Notes: generated by a model from the letters alone, not told the origin. DNA of 64,000 nucleotides from Streptomyces sp. NBC_00154 (GCF_026342835.1 NZ_JAPEMI010000001.1:3044501-3108500); one strand, 5' to 3'. Shown: positions 16,075 through 27,299, counted from the stretch's first letter. Numbers and translations: made by a program.

Positions 16075-17472
16075 ATGGGTGAGGTCTTCGCGGGTCGGTA
16101 CGAGCTGATCGATCCGATCGGACGTGGTGGCGTCGGCGCCGTCTGGCGTGCCTGGGACCACCGGCGCCGCCGGTACGTGGCGGCCAAGGTGCTCCAGCAG
16201 AGCGACGCGCACACGCTGCTGCGCTTCGTCCGCGAGCAGGCACTGCGGATCGAGCATCCGCATGTGCTCGCCCCGGCCAGTTGGGCTGCGGACGACGACA
16301 AGGTCCTGTTCACCATGGATCTGGTCAGCGGCGGCTCGCTGGCACATGTCATCGGCGACTACGGCCCGCTGCCCCCGCGCTTCGTCTGCACGCTGCTGGA
16401 CCAGCTGTTGTCCGGGCTGTCGACGGTGCACGCGGAGGGGGTCGTGCACCGCGACATCAAGCCCGCCAACATCCTGATGGAGGCCACCGGCACCGGCCGG
16501 CCGCATCTGCGGCTCTCCGACTTCGGTATCTCCATGCGCAAGGGCGAGCCGCGCCTCACCGAGACCAACTATGTGGTGGGAACGCCGGGTTACTTCGCGC
16601 CCGAGCAGATGATGGGTGCGGAGCCCGATTTCCCCGCGGACCTCTTCGCCGTCGGTCTCGTCGCGCTGTATCTGTTGCAGGGTCAGAAGCCCGACTCCAG
16701 GGCTCTCGTCGAGCATTTCGCGTCGCACGGCACGCCCAGCGCCCCGCAAGGCATCCCGGAACCGCTGTGGCAGGTCCTCGCGGGCCTGCTCCAGCCGGAT
16801 CCTCAGGCCCGGTTCCGGACGGCCACGGGCGCGCGCAAGGCCCTGACCGCCGCTGTCGAGATGCTGCCGGAGCCCGGCGTCGACGACGAACCGGTGGAGG
16901 TCTTCGACCAGATCGGCCCGCTGCCCGCCGGATTCGGTCCCGCAGGCCCCCTCGCGGCCCCCCGAGCTCCCGCCCAACCCGCGCATGCCTCGCAGAACGT
17001 ACAGATCACACCCACGGGCCAGGAACTCCAGCAGGACGCCCATCTGTCCAAACAGCCGCCTGTACAGCCGTCCGTACCGCAGCCGCACACCCCGTCGCCG
17101 TCCCCTATGTCGGAGACGGGCAGCTTCCACCTCGCCCCGCCTCCGCAGCAGCCACCCAGCCCCCAGCCACAGGCCCAGCCCCAGCCGGTGCAGCCGGCCG
17201 TTTTCCCCCATCCGCTCCCGGCGCATACAGGCTCCCCCTTCCCTGCCGCCGCGCCGGATCCCTCCCAGGCCCCGACAGCCGCGGTGCAGCACGAACAAGC
17301 TCTCACTCGTGCTTACACCGCTCAGCAGCCGCAGGTTCCCCGTCCCACAGCGGGAGTTCCCGCGCACGTTCCGCAGAAGCGTCCGGGACCGCCCCCGAAG
17401 GTGGCGGTCCCGGTCCTGCTGGTGGCGCTGATCTGTTTCGCCGTGGGCATCTGGGCGTTGACTCAGACCTGA
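16075..17472 (+). CDS. Membrane-anchored Ser/Thr protein kinase
   Basis: 465 residues with an N-terminal kinase domain (about 7-265): glycine loop GRGGVGAVW, VAAK lysine, HRDIKPAN catalytic loop, DFG in LSDFGISM, and APEQ. A long Pro/Gln/Ala-rich linker (about 290-440) leads to a single membrane helix right at the C-terminus (about 443-463), leaving almost nothing outside. It therefore has no extracellular sensor of its own and may read partner membrane proteins. The convergent genes at 17525-20829 encode two surface proteins of unknown role. Confidence 0.9.
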   Translation: MGEVFAGRYELIDPIGRGGVGAVWRAWDHRRRRYVAAKVLQQSDAHTLLRFVREQALRIEHPHVLAPASWAADDDKVLFTMDLVSGGSLAHVIGDYGPLPPRFVCTLLDQLLSGLSTVHAEGVVHRDIKPANILMEATGTGRPHLRLSDFGISMRKGEPRLTETNYVVGTPGYFAPEQMMGAEPDFPADLFAVGLVALYLLQGQKPDSRALVEHFASHGTPSAPQGIPEPLWQVLAGLLQPDPQARFRTATGARKALTAAVEMLPEPGVDDEPVEVFDQIGPLPAGFGPAGPLAAPRAPAQPAHASQNVQITPTGQELQQDAHLSKQPPVQPSVPQPHTPSPSPMSETGSFHLAPPPQQPPSPQPQAQPQPVQPAVFPHPLPAHTGSPFPAAAPDPSQAPTAAVQHEQALTRAYTAQQPQVPRPTAGVPAHVPQKRPGPPPKVAVPVLLVALICFAVGIWALTQT

Positions 17473-17524
17473 GTTCGCCGGCCTCAGCCGCTGACGCTCC
17501 GGACCGCCGGGCCCGCGCGCGGAA

Positions 17525-18877
17525 TCACCAGGCCTGCGGCGGTCCTCCGTACGGCGGCTGCCCGGCCGTGCCCACGGCTTCCTGCCCGCCCGCGACGGTC
17601 TCCGCGCGTCGCCGCGCGAGCAGCGTCCACGCCCCGAGCACGAGCACGAGCACGGCACCCGCGCCGATCCCGGCGGCGGCAACCACCTTCATCGTGTCGC
17701 TCTTGGCGGCCTGCGGGGCGCTCTGCCCGCTCCTGGCCATGTCCTTGTCGTCCTGTGTGACACCGAAGACCCCGGCGGAACCCTCGTACGGCGACGGACC
17801 CGCGGAGTTCTCGACCTTCACCTTGAGGGTCATCGGGATCGCCTTCTCGCCGTAAGCCTTCTCGACCTCCGGGCTCAGCGTCACCGACAGGTAGTACCAG
17901 CCCGCGAACCGCATGGCGCTGACATCGGCGCCGGAGGCGAACCGGTTCTCGTACGCCACCGGGGGCAGCGGATCCAGTGACACGGAGGCCGGCCTGCCGG
18001 AGTACGACAGCGGCGAGGCCTCGTCGACATGGCCGTGCGCCGGATTGTCCAGGGACAGCGCGAGCGCGCTGCCTACGTATTCGCCCGAGCCGTCGACGCT
18101 GTTGCCGAGATCGACGGTGGCGAAGATCTGCTGTCCCCAGTCCACCGGCACCTGGTAGAAGCGGGTCTGCCCCGGCTCGATGCTGTCATCCCACTCGCCG
18201 GTCTCCAGGCTGGTGGCGTCGTAATAACTGGTGCCGCCCGGCCGCTCCTGCGTGGCCTGGGTGGGCGGTGACGGCGACGCCGACGGCCAGTTCGTCGGCG
18301 CCTCGGTCGGTACCGACCCGCCCTTCTTCAGCTTCGGCTCCGACTCGTAGCGGAGCTCCAGGTCCCACTCCTCCGGAGTCGAGGTCTCCTTGCCCTCCCG
18401 CTCGACCAGCACGTTGTACGTACCGGCCTCGTTGCAGGTGGTGCTGTCCTTCTCCGGGACCCGGTACGCGTAAGCGGCGATCGGGCGGGGGAACTCCGCC
18501 GACTCGAACCTGGCATCCTCCGAGCTGCACTGCAGGTCGGTGCTGTCCCGGATGCTGACCTTAATGCCGTCCCCGTACGCGACCTGACCGCCGAGCTTGG
18601 GCACCGCCACCGCCGAGACATACGCATTCGTGTCGGCATCGAGGTCGAGGCGGTAGTAGAGCTTCTCGCCCGGCTTGATCGAGCTCTTGTACACGGATCC
18701 GGGGGTCAGTGCCGACGCGTCGGTGCTGACCTCCGCGCCCCGAACCGCCTTGGCCTCGGGGTCGAAGGTGTACGGAGCAGGCTCCCCGGCCGCGTACGCC
18801 TGCCCCGGCAGCGCCGCCACCGCGCACATCGCCGCGACCGCGGCCAGCGTCGCCCGGCCCCTGTTGCGCTGCCTCAT
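17525..18877 (-). CDS. Exported type I membrane protein, paralogue of the neighbouring VWA protein
   Basis: 450 residues: signal peptide (basic start, hydrophobic core, cleavage near AYAAGE), extracellular domain, and a C-terminal membrane helix (about 403-424) with a basic stop-transfer LARRRAE and cytoplasmic tail. The domain is related to the C-terminal two thirds of the VWA protein upstream: shared patterns include PGEKLYYRLDLDA with PGEKRYYAVDLDA and VDWGQQIFATVDL with AGWGQQVRYDVEF. There is no VWA domain and no LAXTG sorting signal. The start is ATG 18877 or GTG 18880, coupled to the stop of the upstream gene. Function unknown. Confidence 0.8.
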   Translation of the reverse strand: MRQRNRGRATLAAVAAMCAVAALPGQAYAAGEPAPYTFDPEAKAVRGAEVSTDASALTPGSVYKSSIKPGEKLYYRLDLDADTNAYVSAVAVPKLGGQVAYGDGIKVSIRDSTDLQCSSEDARFESAEFPRPIAAYAYRVPEKDSTTCNEAGTYNVLVEREGKETSTPEEWDLELRYESEPKLKKGGSVPTEAPTNWPSASPSPPTQATQERPGGTSYYDATSLETGEWDDSIEPGQTRFYQVPVDWGQQIFATVDLGNSVDGSGEYVGSALALSLDNPAHGHVDEASPLSYSGRPASVSLDPLPPVAYENRFASGADVSAMRFAGWYYLSVTLSPEVEKAYGEKAIPMTLKVKVENSAGPSPYEGSAGVFGVTQDDKDMARSGQSAPQAAKSDTMKVVAAAGIGAGAVLVLVLGAWTLLARRRAETVAGGQEAVGTAGQPPYGGPPQAW

Positions 18878-20829
18878 CACGCGCTTCCCCTCGTCGTCTG
18901 GGTGGCCACCCTGCGGCGGCTGCGCACGAACACGAGCCCCGCGATCACAACCACCACGGCGCCCGCCCCGGCAGCGGCCGCGATGCCGGTCCATCCTGCC
19001 CCGCCCGTACCATCGCTGTCTGCGGCCGCAGTCGAATTGCCCCTCTTGTCAGGCCCGTTGTCCGTCTTCTTCCCGAAGACGGCCGCACCGTGCTCCGGTC
19101 CGGCCCGCTCGTCGCCGAGTACTGATACCCGAAGCACCACGCCGATCTGCGGGTTCTCGGCGATCTCAGCGGCCCGCGCACCCAGCGTCACGGAAATGTA
19201 GAACTCGCCCCTGGTGTGCACCGGCTGGACCGTGGAGCGGTACTCGTAACGGTTGGTCCGGGCGACCGGGACCGACCCCATCCTGATTGCGGCCGGACGG
19301 CCGCTGTACACGGCCGTCGAGGTGAACTCGCCGCCACCGCCGACCGGGAAGCGGGCCGGTGTGAACAGCTGCGTCGCCCCGTACGAGTACGCGGAGGCCT
19401 GCTCCACGGTCGGCTCGTTGGCGAACTCGACGTCGTAGCGCACCTGCTGGCCCCAGCCGGCCGGAACCTTGTACCAGAGCGTCTGCGACGGCAGGATCCG
19501 GTCGCGCCATACACCCCGGCCGAGCTCCTTGGCATCGTTGAATCCGGTGCCTCCCCGTACATCACGGGGGTCGCCGGAAGGCAGCGCGGCGCTCTTGCCG
19601 CCCACGCCGTACTCCGGCTCCGAGGCGGCGGGCGTGACGCCCTTCTTCAGCGGCGTCTCCACCCCGTGGACGACCTCCAGCGGCCAACGCGCGGCATCGG
19701 AGCCCTTCCTGCTCTCCCGCTCCACCACCAGCCAGTAGCGGCCCGTCCTGTCGCAGACGCGGGTTCCCTCCGGGGCGGGGATGCGGGCTACCGCCGAGGT
19801 CAGCGGGGTCGCACCTTCCTTCTGATAGAAGTGCTCGGTGTTCGTCGCGCAGGAACTGTCGGTGCCGTACGCAATGCTGGTACGCAGTGCATCGAGGGTG
19901 TCGACAGCCGCCCCGGGCTGCGGCACAGCCGTCGCCGAGAAGTTCGCTGTGGACACCGCGTCCAGATCGACCGCGTAGTACCGCTTCTCACCCGGGCCGA
20001 TGGCGTCCAGATACTGCCCGGGTGCGAGCAAAGGTGCCCGGTCGCCGGTCGTGGCACCCTCGACCCGCTTGCCGCGGAACCGGTAGCCGTCCGCGGAGGG
20101 TTGCGATGCCCGCTGCAACTGCCTGGCCGGCGACTTGGCGTCCGGCGCGTCGTAGTAGCGGCCGTTGCCCGCCTCCGCGATGCATTCGAGCTGCTCGCGA
20201 GCCTCGCCCTCCACCTGGAAGCCGACGGTGTCGATCCGCAGCCCGGCCCCGACCTTGCCGAGCTGCTCGGCCACCTCGCAGGGCTGCGGCGTGCCGCAGT
20301 TGTCCTCACCGTCGGAGATCAGCAGGATCGTGCGCGTCCCCATGACGCCATCGGCGGGCCCGGGAAGATCCTCCGCAGCCTTCTGCTAGGACAGACCGAT
20401 GGGCGTGTCACCCTTGGGCCGCACGCCCGCCACGGCCTGCTTCACTGCGGTGCGGTCGAGCGGTTGCACCGGCCGTAAGAGCCGGGTGTCCGTGCATCCC
20501 TGAGGGCGATCGGCGCCGTACACCCGCAGCCCGGTCGGTTAGTGGTCGGGAAGACCGTCCACGACCGTGCCCACTGCGCTACGTGCGGTCTCCATCCGGG
20601 TCCGGCCGGTGCCGTCGTCATCCGCCATGGATCCGGAGGAGTCGAGCACCATGACAAGGCTGCTGTTGTCCGGGGCAGCCGTGCCCGGCGCGGCAGCTGC
20701 ACCATGGGCGCCGTGGGCTCCGGATCCCGCCGCCGCGGCCGGCAGTGCTCCTGCCATCAGGGCGAGCAGCGCCCCGCCGGCCCATGTCCCCACTGCTGTT
20801 GCAGTCCAGCGGTGATTGAGTCCTCTCAC
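18877..20829 (-). pseudogene. VWA-domain surface protein gene with two in-frame stop codons
   Basis: The frame runs from a GTG at 20829 (CGAGGGGGC just upstream) to 18877, about 650 codons, broken only by TAA at 20539-20541 and TAG at 20386-20388. Both are in the same frame, without any frameshift. The parts encode a signal peptide (ALLALMAGALPAAAAG), a VWA metal site (VMVLDSSGSMADDDG), the interrupted centre (PTGLRVYGADRPQGCTD, then VAGVRPKGDTPIG), the DGEDNCG loop, and a C-terminal domain plus membrane helix shared with the next gene. A fragment restarting at 20343 would lack the MIDAS motif. Substitution to stop is the simplest reading. Confidence 0.85.
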
Positions 20830-20933
20830 CCGTGCCCCCTCGACCGAAATACCAGCTTCTTTGCTCACGCAACTTATTGATTTGCGTACGTGAACTCAAG
20901 AGCACAGGTGTCACGGTCCCGCAACAGCACGAA

Positions 20934-20958
20934 GCCCCGGCCGCTCAGCGACCGGGGC
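20934..20958 (-). terminator. Terminator after the DLW-39 gene
   Basis: GCCCCGG (20934-20940) pairs with CCGGGGC (20952-20958). It sits just beyond the stop of the small gene at 20980 on the minus strand. Confidence 0.6.
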
Positions 20959-20979
20959 CCCGCAAAAGGCTGTTCTGTC

Positions 20980-21114
20980 TCACACACCCGAACCTGCGGG
21001 CACGGAGTCAGTCGCCTCCGTCCACAGATCCTGCTCGGCGCGATCCGCCTGGATCTGGCGGTACACGAGGAGCCCGCCGATGGCGGCCAGTGCGACCAGG
21101 AGAAGCTTCTTCAC
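20980..21114 (-). CDS. DLW-39 family small membrane protein
   Basis: 44 residues starting at GTG 21114: KKLLLVALAAIGGLLVYRQI is one membrane helix, followed by the family hallmark AEQDLWTEATDSVP. The family is recognised by this Asp-Leu-Trp motif and is usually found close to gyrA and the tRNA-Ile/tRNA-Ala genes in Streptomyces, as here. GACGAGGT lies upstream as a possible ribosome-binding site. Function unknown. Confidence 0.85.
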   Translation of the reverse strand: MKKLLLVALAAIGGLLVYRQIQADRAEQDLWTEATDSVPAGSGV

Positions 21115-21388
21115 CGCGCGACCTCGTCTTTCCTTGACGTAGGAGACTTCTGCCGCCCGACTATACACACCGGCCGATATCGATCGGTTACCTCCCCGCG
21201 CCCCGGCCGGCGCCCGGGCAAACCCCACCATCCCGACCAGCCCGCGCCGACTCGTCCAGCCCGGTTGAACCATACGAGTGGTGTTCATCTGAAGATCGGC
21301 GGATCCGTGGCGTCGATCCCTGAAATCGCGAGCCGGATCCACATCATCAGAAAGGTAAGCAAACCGGACCACCCGAAAGCGAGGGGCC

Positions 21389-21757
21389 ATGAGCGCCTTC
21401 AAGGTCAAGAGCATCTGGACCGCCTTCATCACCGCCTTCTTCGCGCTTCTCGCGTCGATGGGGCTCATCAGCGCCCCCGCCGCGACCGCGCAGCAGCAGA
21501 CGGCCACGAACCAGGAGCACACGGGTGCTGCCACCGCAACCGCGACCACTCCGTCGGTGCGATGGACCCTTCCGCGTGACAGGGCGCTGCCACCCACCAT
21601 GAAGCAGCGCATCCGCGCCGAGGCGCACGGCTCGTCACCGGCCACCAGGAATCTGACCGTGGACACGAGGAACACCCTGGGCGCCACAGGCACCACAGGT
21701 GCCGCCCGCATCGCTCACGGCGCCCCGGCGGGAAAGGCATCACCCCTTCCACCGTGA
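21389..21757 (+). CDS. Exported small protein, DUF6344-like
   Basis: 122 residues from ATG 21389, with GCGAGGGG upstream. A hydrophobic signal segment (about 8-30, FITAFFALLASMGLISAPAA) is followed by a Thr/Ala/Gln-rich and then a basic, low-complexity region. It is divergent from the DLW-39 gene across 274 bp and has its own terminator. The family name is from memory and is not certain. Confidence 0.65.
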   Translation: MSAFKVKSIWTAFITAFFALLASMGLISAPAATAQQQTATNQEHTGAATATATTPSVRWTLPRDRALPPTMKQRIRAEAHGSSPATRNLTVDTRNTLGATGTTGAARIAHGAPAGKASPLPP

Positions 21758-21780
21758 GAGCGGCGCACCCGACGCACAGG

Positions 21781-21816
21781 GCCCCCTGGTCCGGTTCACA
21801 CCGGACGGGGGCTTTT
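21781..21816 (+). terminator. Terminator after the DUF6344-like gene
   Basis: GCCCCCTGGTCCGGT pairs with ACCGGACGGGGGC (one bulge) around a short loop, then TTTT at 21813-21816. Confidence 0.85.
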
Positions 21817-21896
21817 CCGTGCGCCCACGCGCACCCTCGCGGCGTTGCACCGTCCCACGCGCGACAACCGCAGGCAGCCCACACACCCCGCGCACA

Positions 21897-21936
21897 CAGA
21901 AGGCCCGGTATCTCCGAAGAGGTACCGGGCCTTCTG
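21897..21936. terminator. Strong hairpin, probable terminator
   Basis: Perfect 14-bp arms CAGAAGGCCCGGTA and TACCGGGCCTTCTG with a 12-base loop. It lies directly beyond the partial tRNA-Ile copy (minus strand) and probably was its transcription terminator. Confidence 0.75.
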
Positions 21937-21945
21937 TTGTCACTG

Positions 21946-21988
21946 TGGAGCCAACAGGATTTGAACCTGTGGCCTCATCTTTATCAGG
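21946..21988 (-). repeat. Partial tRNA-Ile copy (3' half)
   Basis: On the minus strand this holds the Ile anticodon loop CTGATAA, the 3' anticodon stem, variable loop, complete T-arm (ACAGG TTCAAAT CCTGT) and an acceptor strand ending TGGCTCCA. 21953-21988 matches 23803-23838 of the intact tRNA-Ile in 35 of 36 positions. The 5' half is absent. Such a duplicate of the anticodon-to-T-loop part is the usual footprint of a tyrosine integrase att site. Confidence 0.75.
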
Positions 21989-22137
21989 TCGGTCCGTGGG
22001 CGTCGCGCACCACGGCCAGTCCTGGCCGTGGTGGGTCCACCTGCCGCGTGAGTCCCGCGGGATTCGCCGGTACCGGCAGTGTTGGTGTCAGCCACTGATT
22101 CATCGCCGGATGGCTCTCTTGACACGCCTTGTGTCGC

Positions 22138-22254
22138 CTCGCCTTCCTCGTCCTCGTCGCCACCCATGGCGTCGAGCAAACGCTGCCGTGCCTGCTCCAG
22201 ACGACCGGCGTGGTCGGGCATGAAGATCTCAACGAGCGACTTCTCCAGGGTGCC
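22138..22254 (-). pseudogene. Possible C-terminal stub of a tyrosine integrase
   Basis: The minus strand encodes IFMPDHAGRLEQARQRLLDA followed by an acidic tail. This resembles the ends of actinobacterial tyrosine integrases, in which a TYGHLMPD-like motif with the catalytic Tyr precedes such a helix; here the preceding residues do not keep that motif. Its position 150 bp from the partial tRNA-Ile copy fits an integrase beside its att site. Identification is tentative. Confidence 0.3.
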
Positions 22255-22350
22255 GGAGATCGCGTAGATGCCTGACGGCGCGGTCCGGGACGATCGCATC
22301 GAGTGGATGACGACCGGCGGAAAGCGGCGGCCGCTCGCCGACCTTCTGGA

Positions 22351-22406
22351 AGATCCGCTCATCGGCTGATGTCGGCCGGCAATCACAAGCGCCCAACCAT
22401 GATCGG
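22351..22406. repeat. Imperfect direct repeat, copy 1 (second copy 23719-23776)
   Basis: Both copies contain ATCGGCTGATGTC, then a GCCGG segment and CCCAACCATGATCGG. The second copy lies immediately downstream of tRNA-Ile and includes its terminator; here the terminator stem has decayed. The IS481-type element lies between the two copies. Confidence 0.7.
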
Positions 22407-22414
22407 CAAGAGGG

Positions 22415-23368
22415 CTAGGTGTACTGACCCGTGAGGTTGGGGACGCGGCTGGCGGGTGGTTGGCCCTTGAGCGCGGTGTGTCCGCGGTGGTGATTGTAGG
22501 TGTGCAGCCAGGCGGGGTAGGCCTCGCGTCGTTCGCTCTCGGTGCGGTAGAGCTTTGCGTAGGCCCATTCGTCGAGGAGAGTGCGGTTGAACCGCTCCAC
22601 CTTCCCGTTGGTCTGGGGCCTGTAGGGCCGAGTGCGCTTGTGTGAAATGCCTTGTTCGGCAAGGGAGTTGCGCCAAAGGTGTGACCTGTAGCAGGACCCG
22701 TTGTCAGTGAGAACCCGCTGGACGGTGATGCCGGCAGCGGTGAAGAAGGTCTGGGCTCGCTGCCAGAATCCGACGGCGGTTTCCTTCTTCTCGTCGGTGA
22801 GGATCTCGCTGTAGGCGAGTCGGGAGTGGTCGTCGACGGCGTTGTGCAGGAAGCTCATGCCGGCGTTCGCCCGGTTCTTTCGGCCCTCGGCCCGGCCGAG
22901 GACCTTGTGGCCGCCGCCGTCGGGGATGTTGCCGAGTTTCTTGATGTCGACGTGCACGAGGTCGCCGGGAGCGACGTGTTCGTAGCGGCGGATCACCCGG
23001 CCGGTGGCGCGGTCCAGGTGGGCCAGGCGGGCGAGGCCGTACCGGGTGAGAACACGGTGCACGGTCGCGGGATTCAGCCGTAGCAGGTAGGCGATACGGG
23101 CCGGTCCCCAGCGGCGCAGAAGCCGGACTTTGATGATCCGCCGCTCGGTGCGGGTCGGGGTCCGACGCGGGCTGTGGTGCGGCCGTGAGGAGAGGTCGGC
23201 CATACCGGCCTCGCCGAGCTCGCGGTAACGGGCGGCCCACCGCTGGGCCGTCGTGGGCGAGACCTGGAAGCGTTCGGCGGCCCGCCGCAGCGGCCAGCCG
23301 TCCTCGACGACGCAGCGGGCCAGACGCAGACGTCCGGTCTCGGTCAAGGGTGCATTACGGTGGGGCAT
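22415..23368 (-). CDS. IS481-family transposase
   Basis: 317 residues from ATG 23368. An N-terminal helix-turn-helix (residues about 15-60, PLRRAAERFQVSPTTAQRW) precedes an integrase core with Asp in DLVHVDIKKLG, Asp in LTDNGSCYRS and Glu in TNGKVERFNRTLLDEW, then HTYNHHRGH near the end. The stop codon TAG (22415-22417) is not part of the element but is supplied by the target-site duplication. It appears intact. Confidence 0.92.
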   Translation of the reverse strand: MPHRNAPLTETGRLRLARCVVEDGWPLRRAAERFQVSPTTAQRWAARYRELGEAGMADLSSRPHHSPRRTPTRTERRIIKVRLLRRWGPARIAYLLRLNPATVHRVLTRYGLARLAHLDRATGRVIRRYEHVAPGDLVHVDIKKLGNIPDGGGHKVLGRAEGRKNRANAGMSFLHNAVDDHSRLAYSEILTDEKKETAVGFWQRAQTFFTAAGITVQRVLTDNGSCYRSHLWRNSLAEQGISHKRTRPYRPQTNGKVERFNRTLLDEWAYAKLYRTESERREAYPAWLHTYNHHRGHTALKGQPPASRVPNLTGQYT

Positions 23369-23484
23369 GAGGGCCTTCTGATCGTTCGGTGGAGATGTCG
23401 CAATCCACACCGAACCCGGAAGGCCCTCACTCGTTCAAGATCCCCAAGCCGTGGGATCCGTCACCAACCTCCGTGGTCAGAACA
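22420..23484 (-). mobile_element. IS481-family-like insertion sequence, 1065 bp
   Basis: Imperfect terminal inverted repeats start TGTaCTGACC (left, 22420) and TGTtCTGACC (right, ending 23484) and share GAGGTTGG-GACG further in. A 6-bp target duplication GCTAGG flanks it (22414-22419 and 23485-23490). It carries one full-length DDE transposase gene. Confidence 0.88.
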
Positions 23485-23485
23485 G

Positions 23486-23647
23486 CTAGGGCTTCCGCTG
23501 AGCGAAGGCCCAAGCGGACCACGCCACGCCGATCACGCAGATCACGAATCCCGCGAGAAGGATCCAACGCACAAAGGCCCAATCCAGCTTCCCGCGCTCG
23601 AAGGGATCCCCGTCATCGGTGCTGTCGGACCAACCGTGATCAGTCAT
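23486..23647 (-). CDS. Small single-pass membrane protein (53 aa)
   Basis: ATG 23647 begins MTDHGWSDSTDDGDPFERGK, then one hydrophobic helix (about 25-47, FVRWILLAGFVICVIGVAWSAW) and a short basic end AFAQRKP. The TAG stop (23486-23488) lies in the target duplication of the IS, so the insertion hit the very end of the gene and left it whole. It sits between tRNA-Ile and the IS. No function is known to me. Confidence 0.6.
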   Translation of the reverse strand: MTDHGWSDSTDDGDPFERGKLDWAFVRWILLAGFVICVIGVAWSAWAFAQRKP

Positions 23648-23754
23648 GGCGCCCCCGCTGGCCCTAAGGTGTGAGCCTCGACACAGCGGTCGAAGCCACT
23701 GCACTCGGGGCTGCTGGCAGATCTACTCATCGGCTGATGTCAGCCGGAGATGTC

Positions 23755-23788
23755 AAAGACCCCCAACCATGATCGGTTGGGGGTCTTT
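23755..23788 (-). terminator. Terminator of tRNA-Ile
   Basis: Perfect 14-bp arms AAAGACCCCCAACC and GGTTGGGGGTCTTT around ATGATC, seven bases beyond the tRNA 3' end; read on the minus strand it ends in TTT. Confidence 0.9.
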
Positions 23789-23795
23789 GTACTGG

Positions 23796-23869
23796 TGGGG
23801 CTAACAGGATTTGAACCTGTGGCCTCATCCTTATCAGGGATGCGCTCTAACCAACTGAGCTATAGCCCC
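23796..23869 (-). tRNA. tRNA-Ile (anticodon GAT)
   Basis: 74 nt cloverleaf on the minus strand: acceptor GGGGCTA with TAGCCCC, anticodon loop CTGATAA (GAT), T loop TTCAAAT, discriminator A. CCA is not encoded. It follows the DUF3566 gene, the conserved gyrA-DUF3566-tRNA-Ile order of actinomycetes. Confidence 0.97.
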
Positions 23870-23939
23870 GCCGCGCTGCGCGCTGACTTCTGAAGATTAG
23901 CGCACGTCGGGGCCAGTCCCAAAATCGATACCCGAAGCC

Positions 23940-24653
23940 CTACTCGTCCTCGGCCAGCGTGAGCTCCACGCCGCCCACGAAGCCCGCCGACAAGTTGTAA
24001 ATGAAGGCGCCCAGCGTCGCCAGCGCGGTGGCCAGCACCACGTCGATCACCGCGATGACCGACGTGAAGATGAGAACGCGCGGAAGCGACAGGAACGACT
24101 GCAGATCGAAGCCGTTGCTCTCGTTGGAACCGGTCGCCTCGCTGATCGTGCCGCCCACGGTGGAGAAGACGCCCATGGCGTCCATCACCATCCACAGGAC
24201 CGCGGCCGCCACGATGGTGCAGATGCCGAGCGCGATGGAGAGCAGGAAGCTGACCTTCATCACCGACCACGGGTCGGCCTTCGCCACCCGCAGTCGCGCC
24301 TTACGGATGCGCGGAGTTGTCCGCGCCCCCGTCCGGGGCAGACGGGTCGCCTGCGTGCCACCGGCGCCCTGTGCACCGCCCTGTGTGCCGTGCTGCTGCG
24401 CTCCTTGGGGCCGGCCACCCTGCGTCCCGCCCGCGGGCGAGGCGTACGCCTGTGGCGGGTGGTAAGGCCCGCCTGCCTGCCCCGGTGCGGGCTCGCGCTC
24501 ACCGGGCAGCGGCCCGGTCGCGTATCCCTCGTACTGGGGCTGAGGCCCCCGGGTGTCTGTCACAGTGCCCCCTTGGGAGTCCGTGGCAGGGCCACGGGCA
24601 CCGTTCGCTCCAGCTCCGGAAGCGGCCGAACCGGCGCCCGTGGCTCCACTCAC
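23940..24653 (-). CDS. DUF3566 membrane protein downstream of gyrA
   Basis: 237 residues. The first about 110 are Gly/Gln/Pro/Ala-rich and disordered; then a basic segment (RIRKARLRVAKADPWSVMK) leads into two membrane helices (about 132-157 and 189-220), with the typical DPWSVMK and YNLSAGFVGGVELTLAED motifs of DUF3566. The GTG at 24653 is three bases after the gyrA stop, so it is cotranscribed and probably coupled with gyrA. The role is unknown although the gene is conserved beside gyrA in actinobacteria. Confidence 0.9.
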   Translation of the reverse strand: MSGATGAGSAASGAGANGARGPATDSQGGTVTDTRGPQPQYEGYATGPLPGEREPAPGQAGGPYHPPQAYASPAGGTQGGRPQGAQQHGTQGGAQGAGGTQATRLPRTGARTTPRIRKARLRVAKADPWSVMKVSFLLSIALGICTIVAAAVLWMVMDAMGVFSTVGGTISEATGSNESNGFDLQSFLSLPRVLIFTSVIAVIDVVLATALATLGAFIYNLSAGFVGGVELTLAEDE

Positions 24654-24656
24654 GCT

Positions 24657-27299
<2,643 letters not shown>

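Noticed and set aside
18877..20829. Programmed stop-codon readthrough of the VWA gene
   Set aside because: Two different stops, TAA and TAG, in one frame with no recoding structure seen, and a pseudogene is simpler.
21940..22662. One long minus-strand protein across the IS left end and the tRNA copy
   Set aside because: It fuses out-of-frame transposase sequence, debris and the reverse of a tRNA (ending RPQVQILLAPQ); these do not form one gene.
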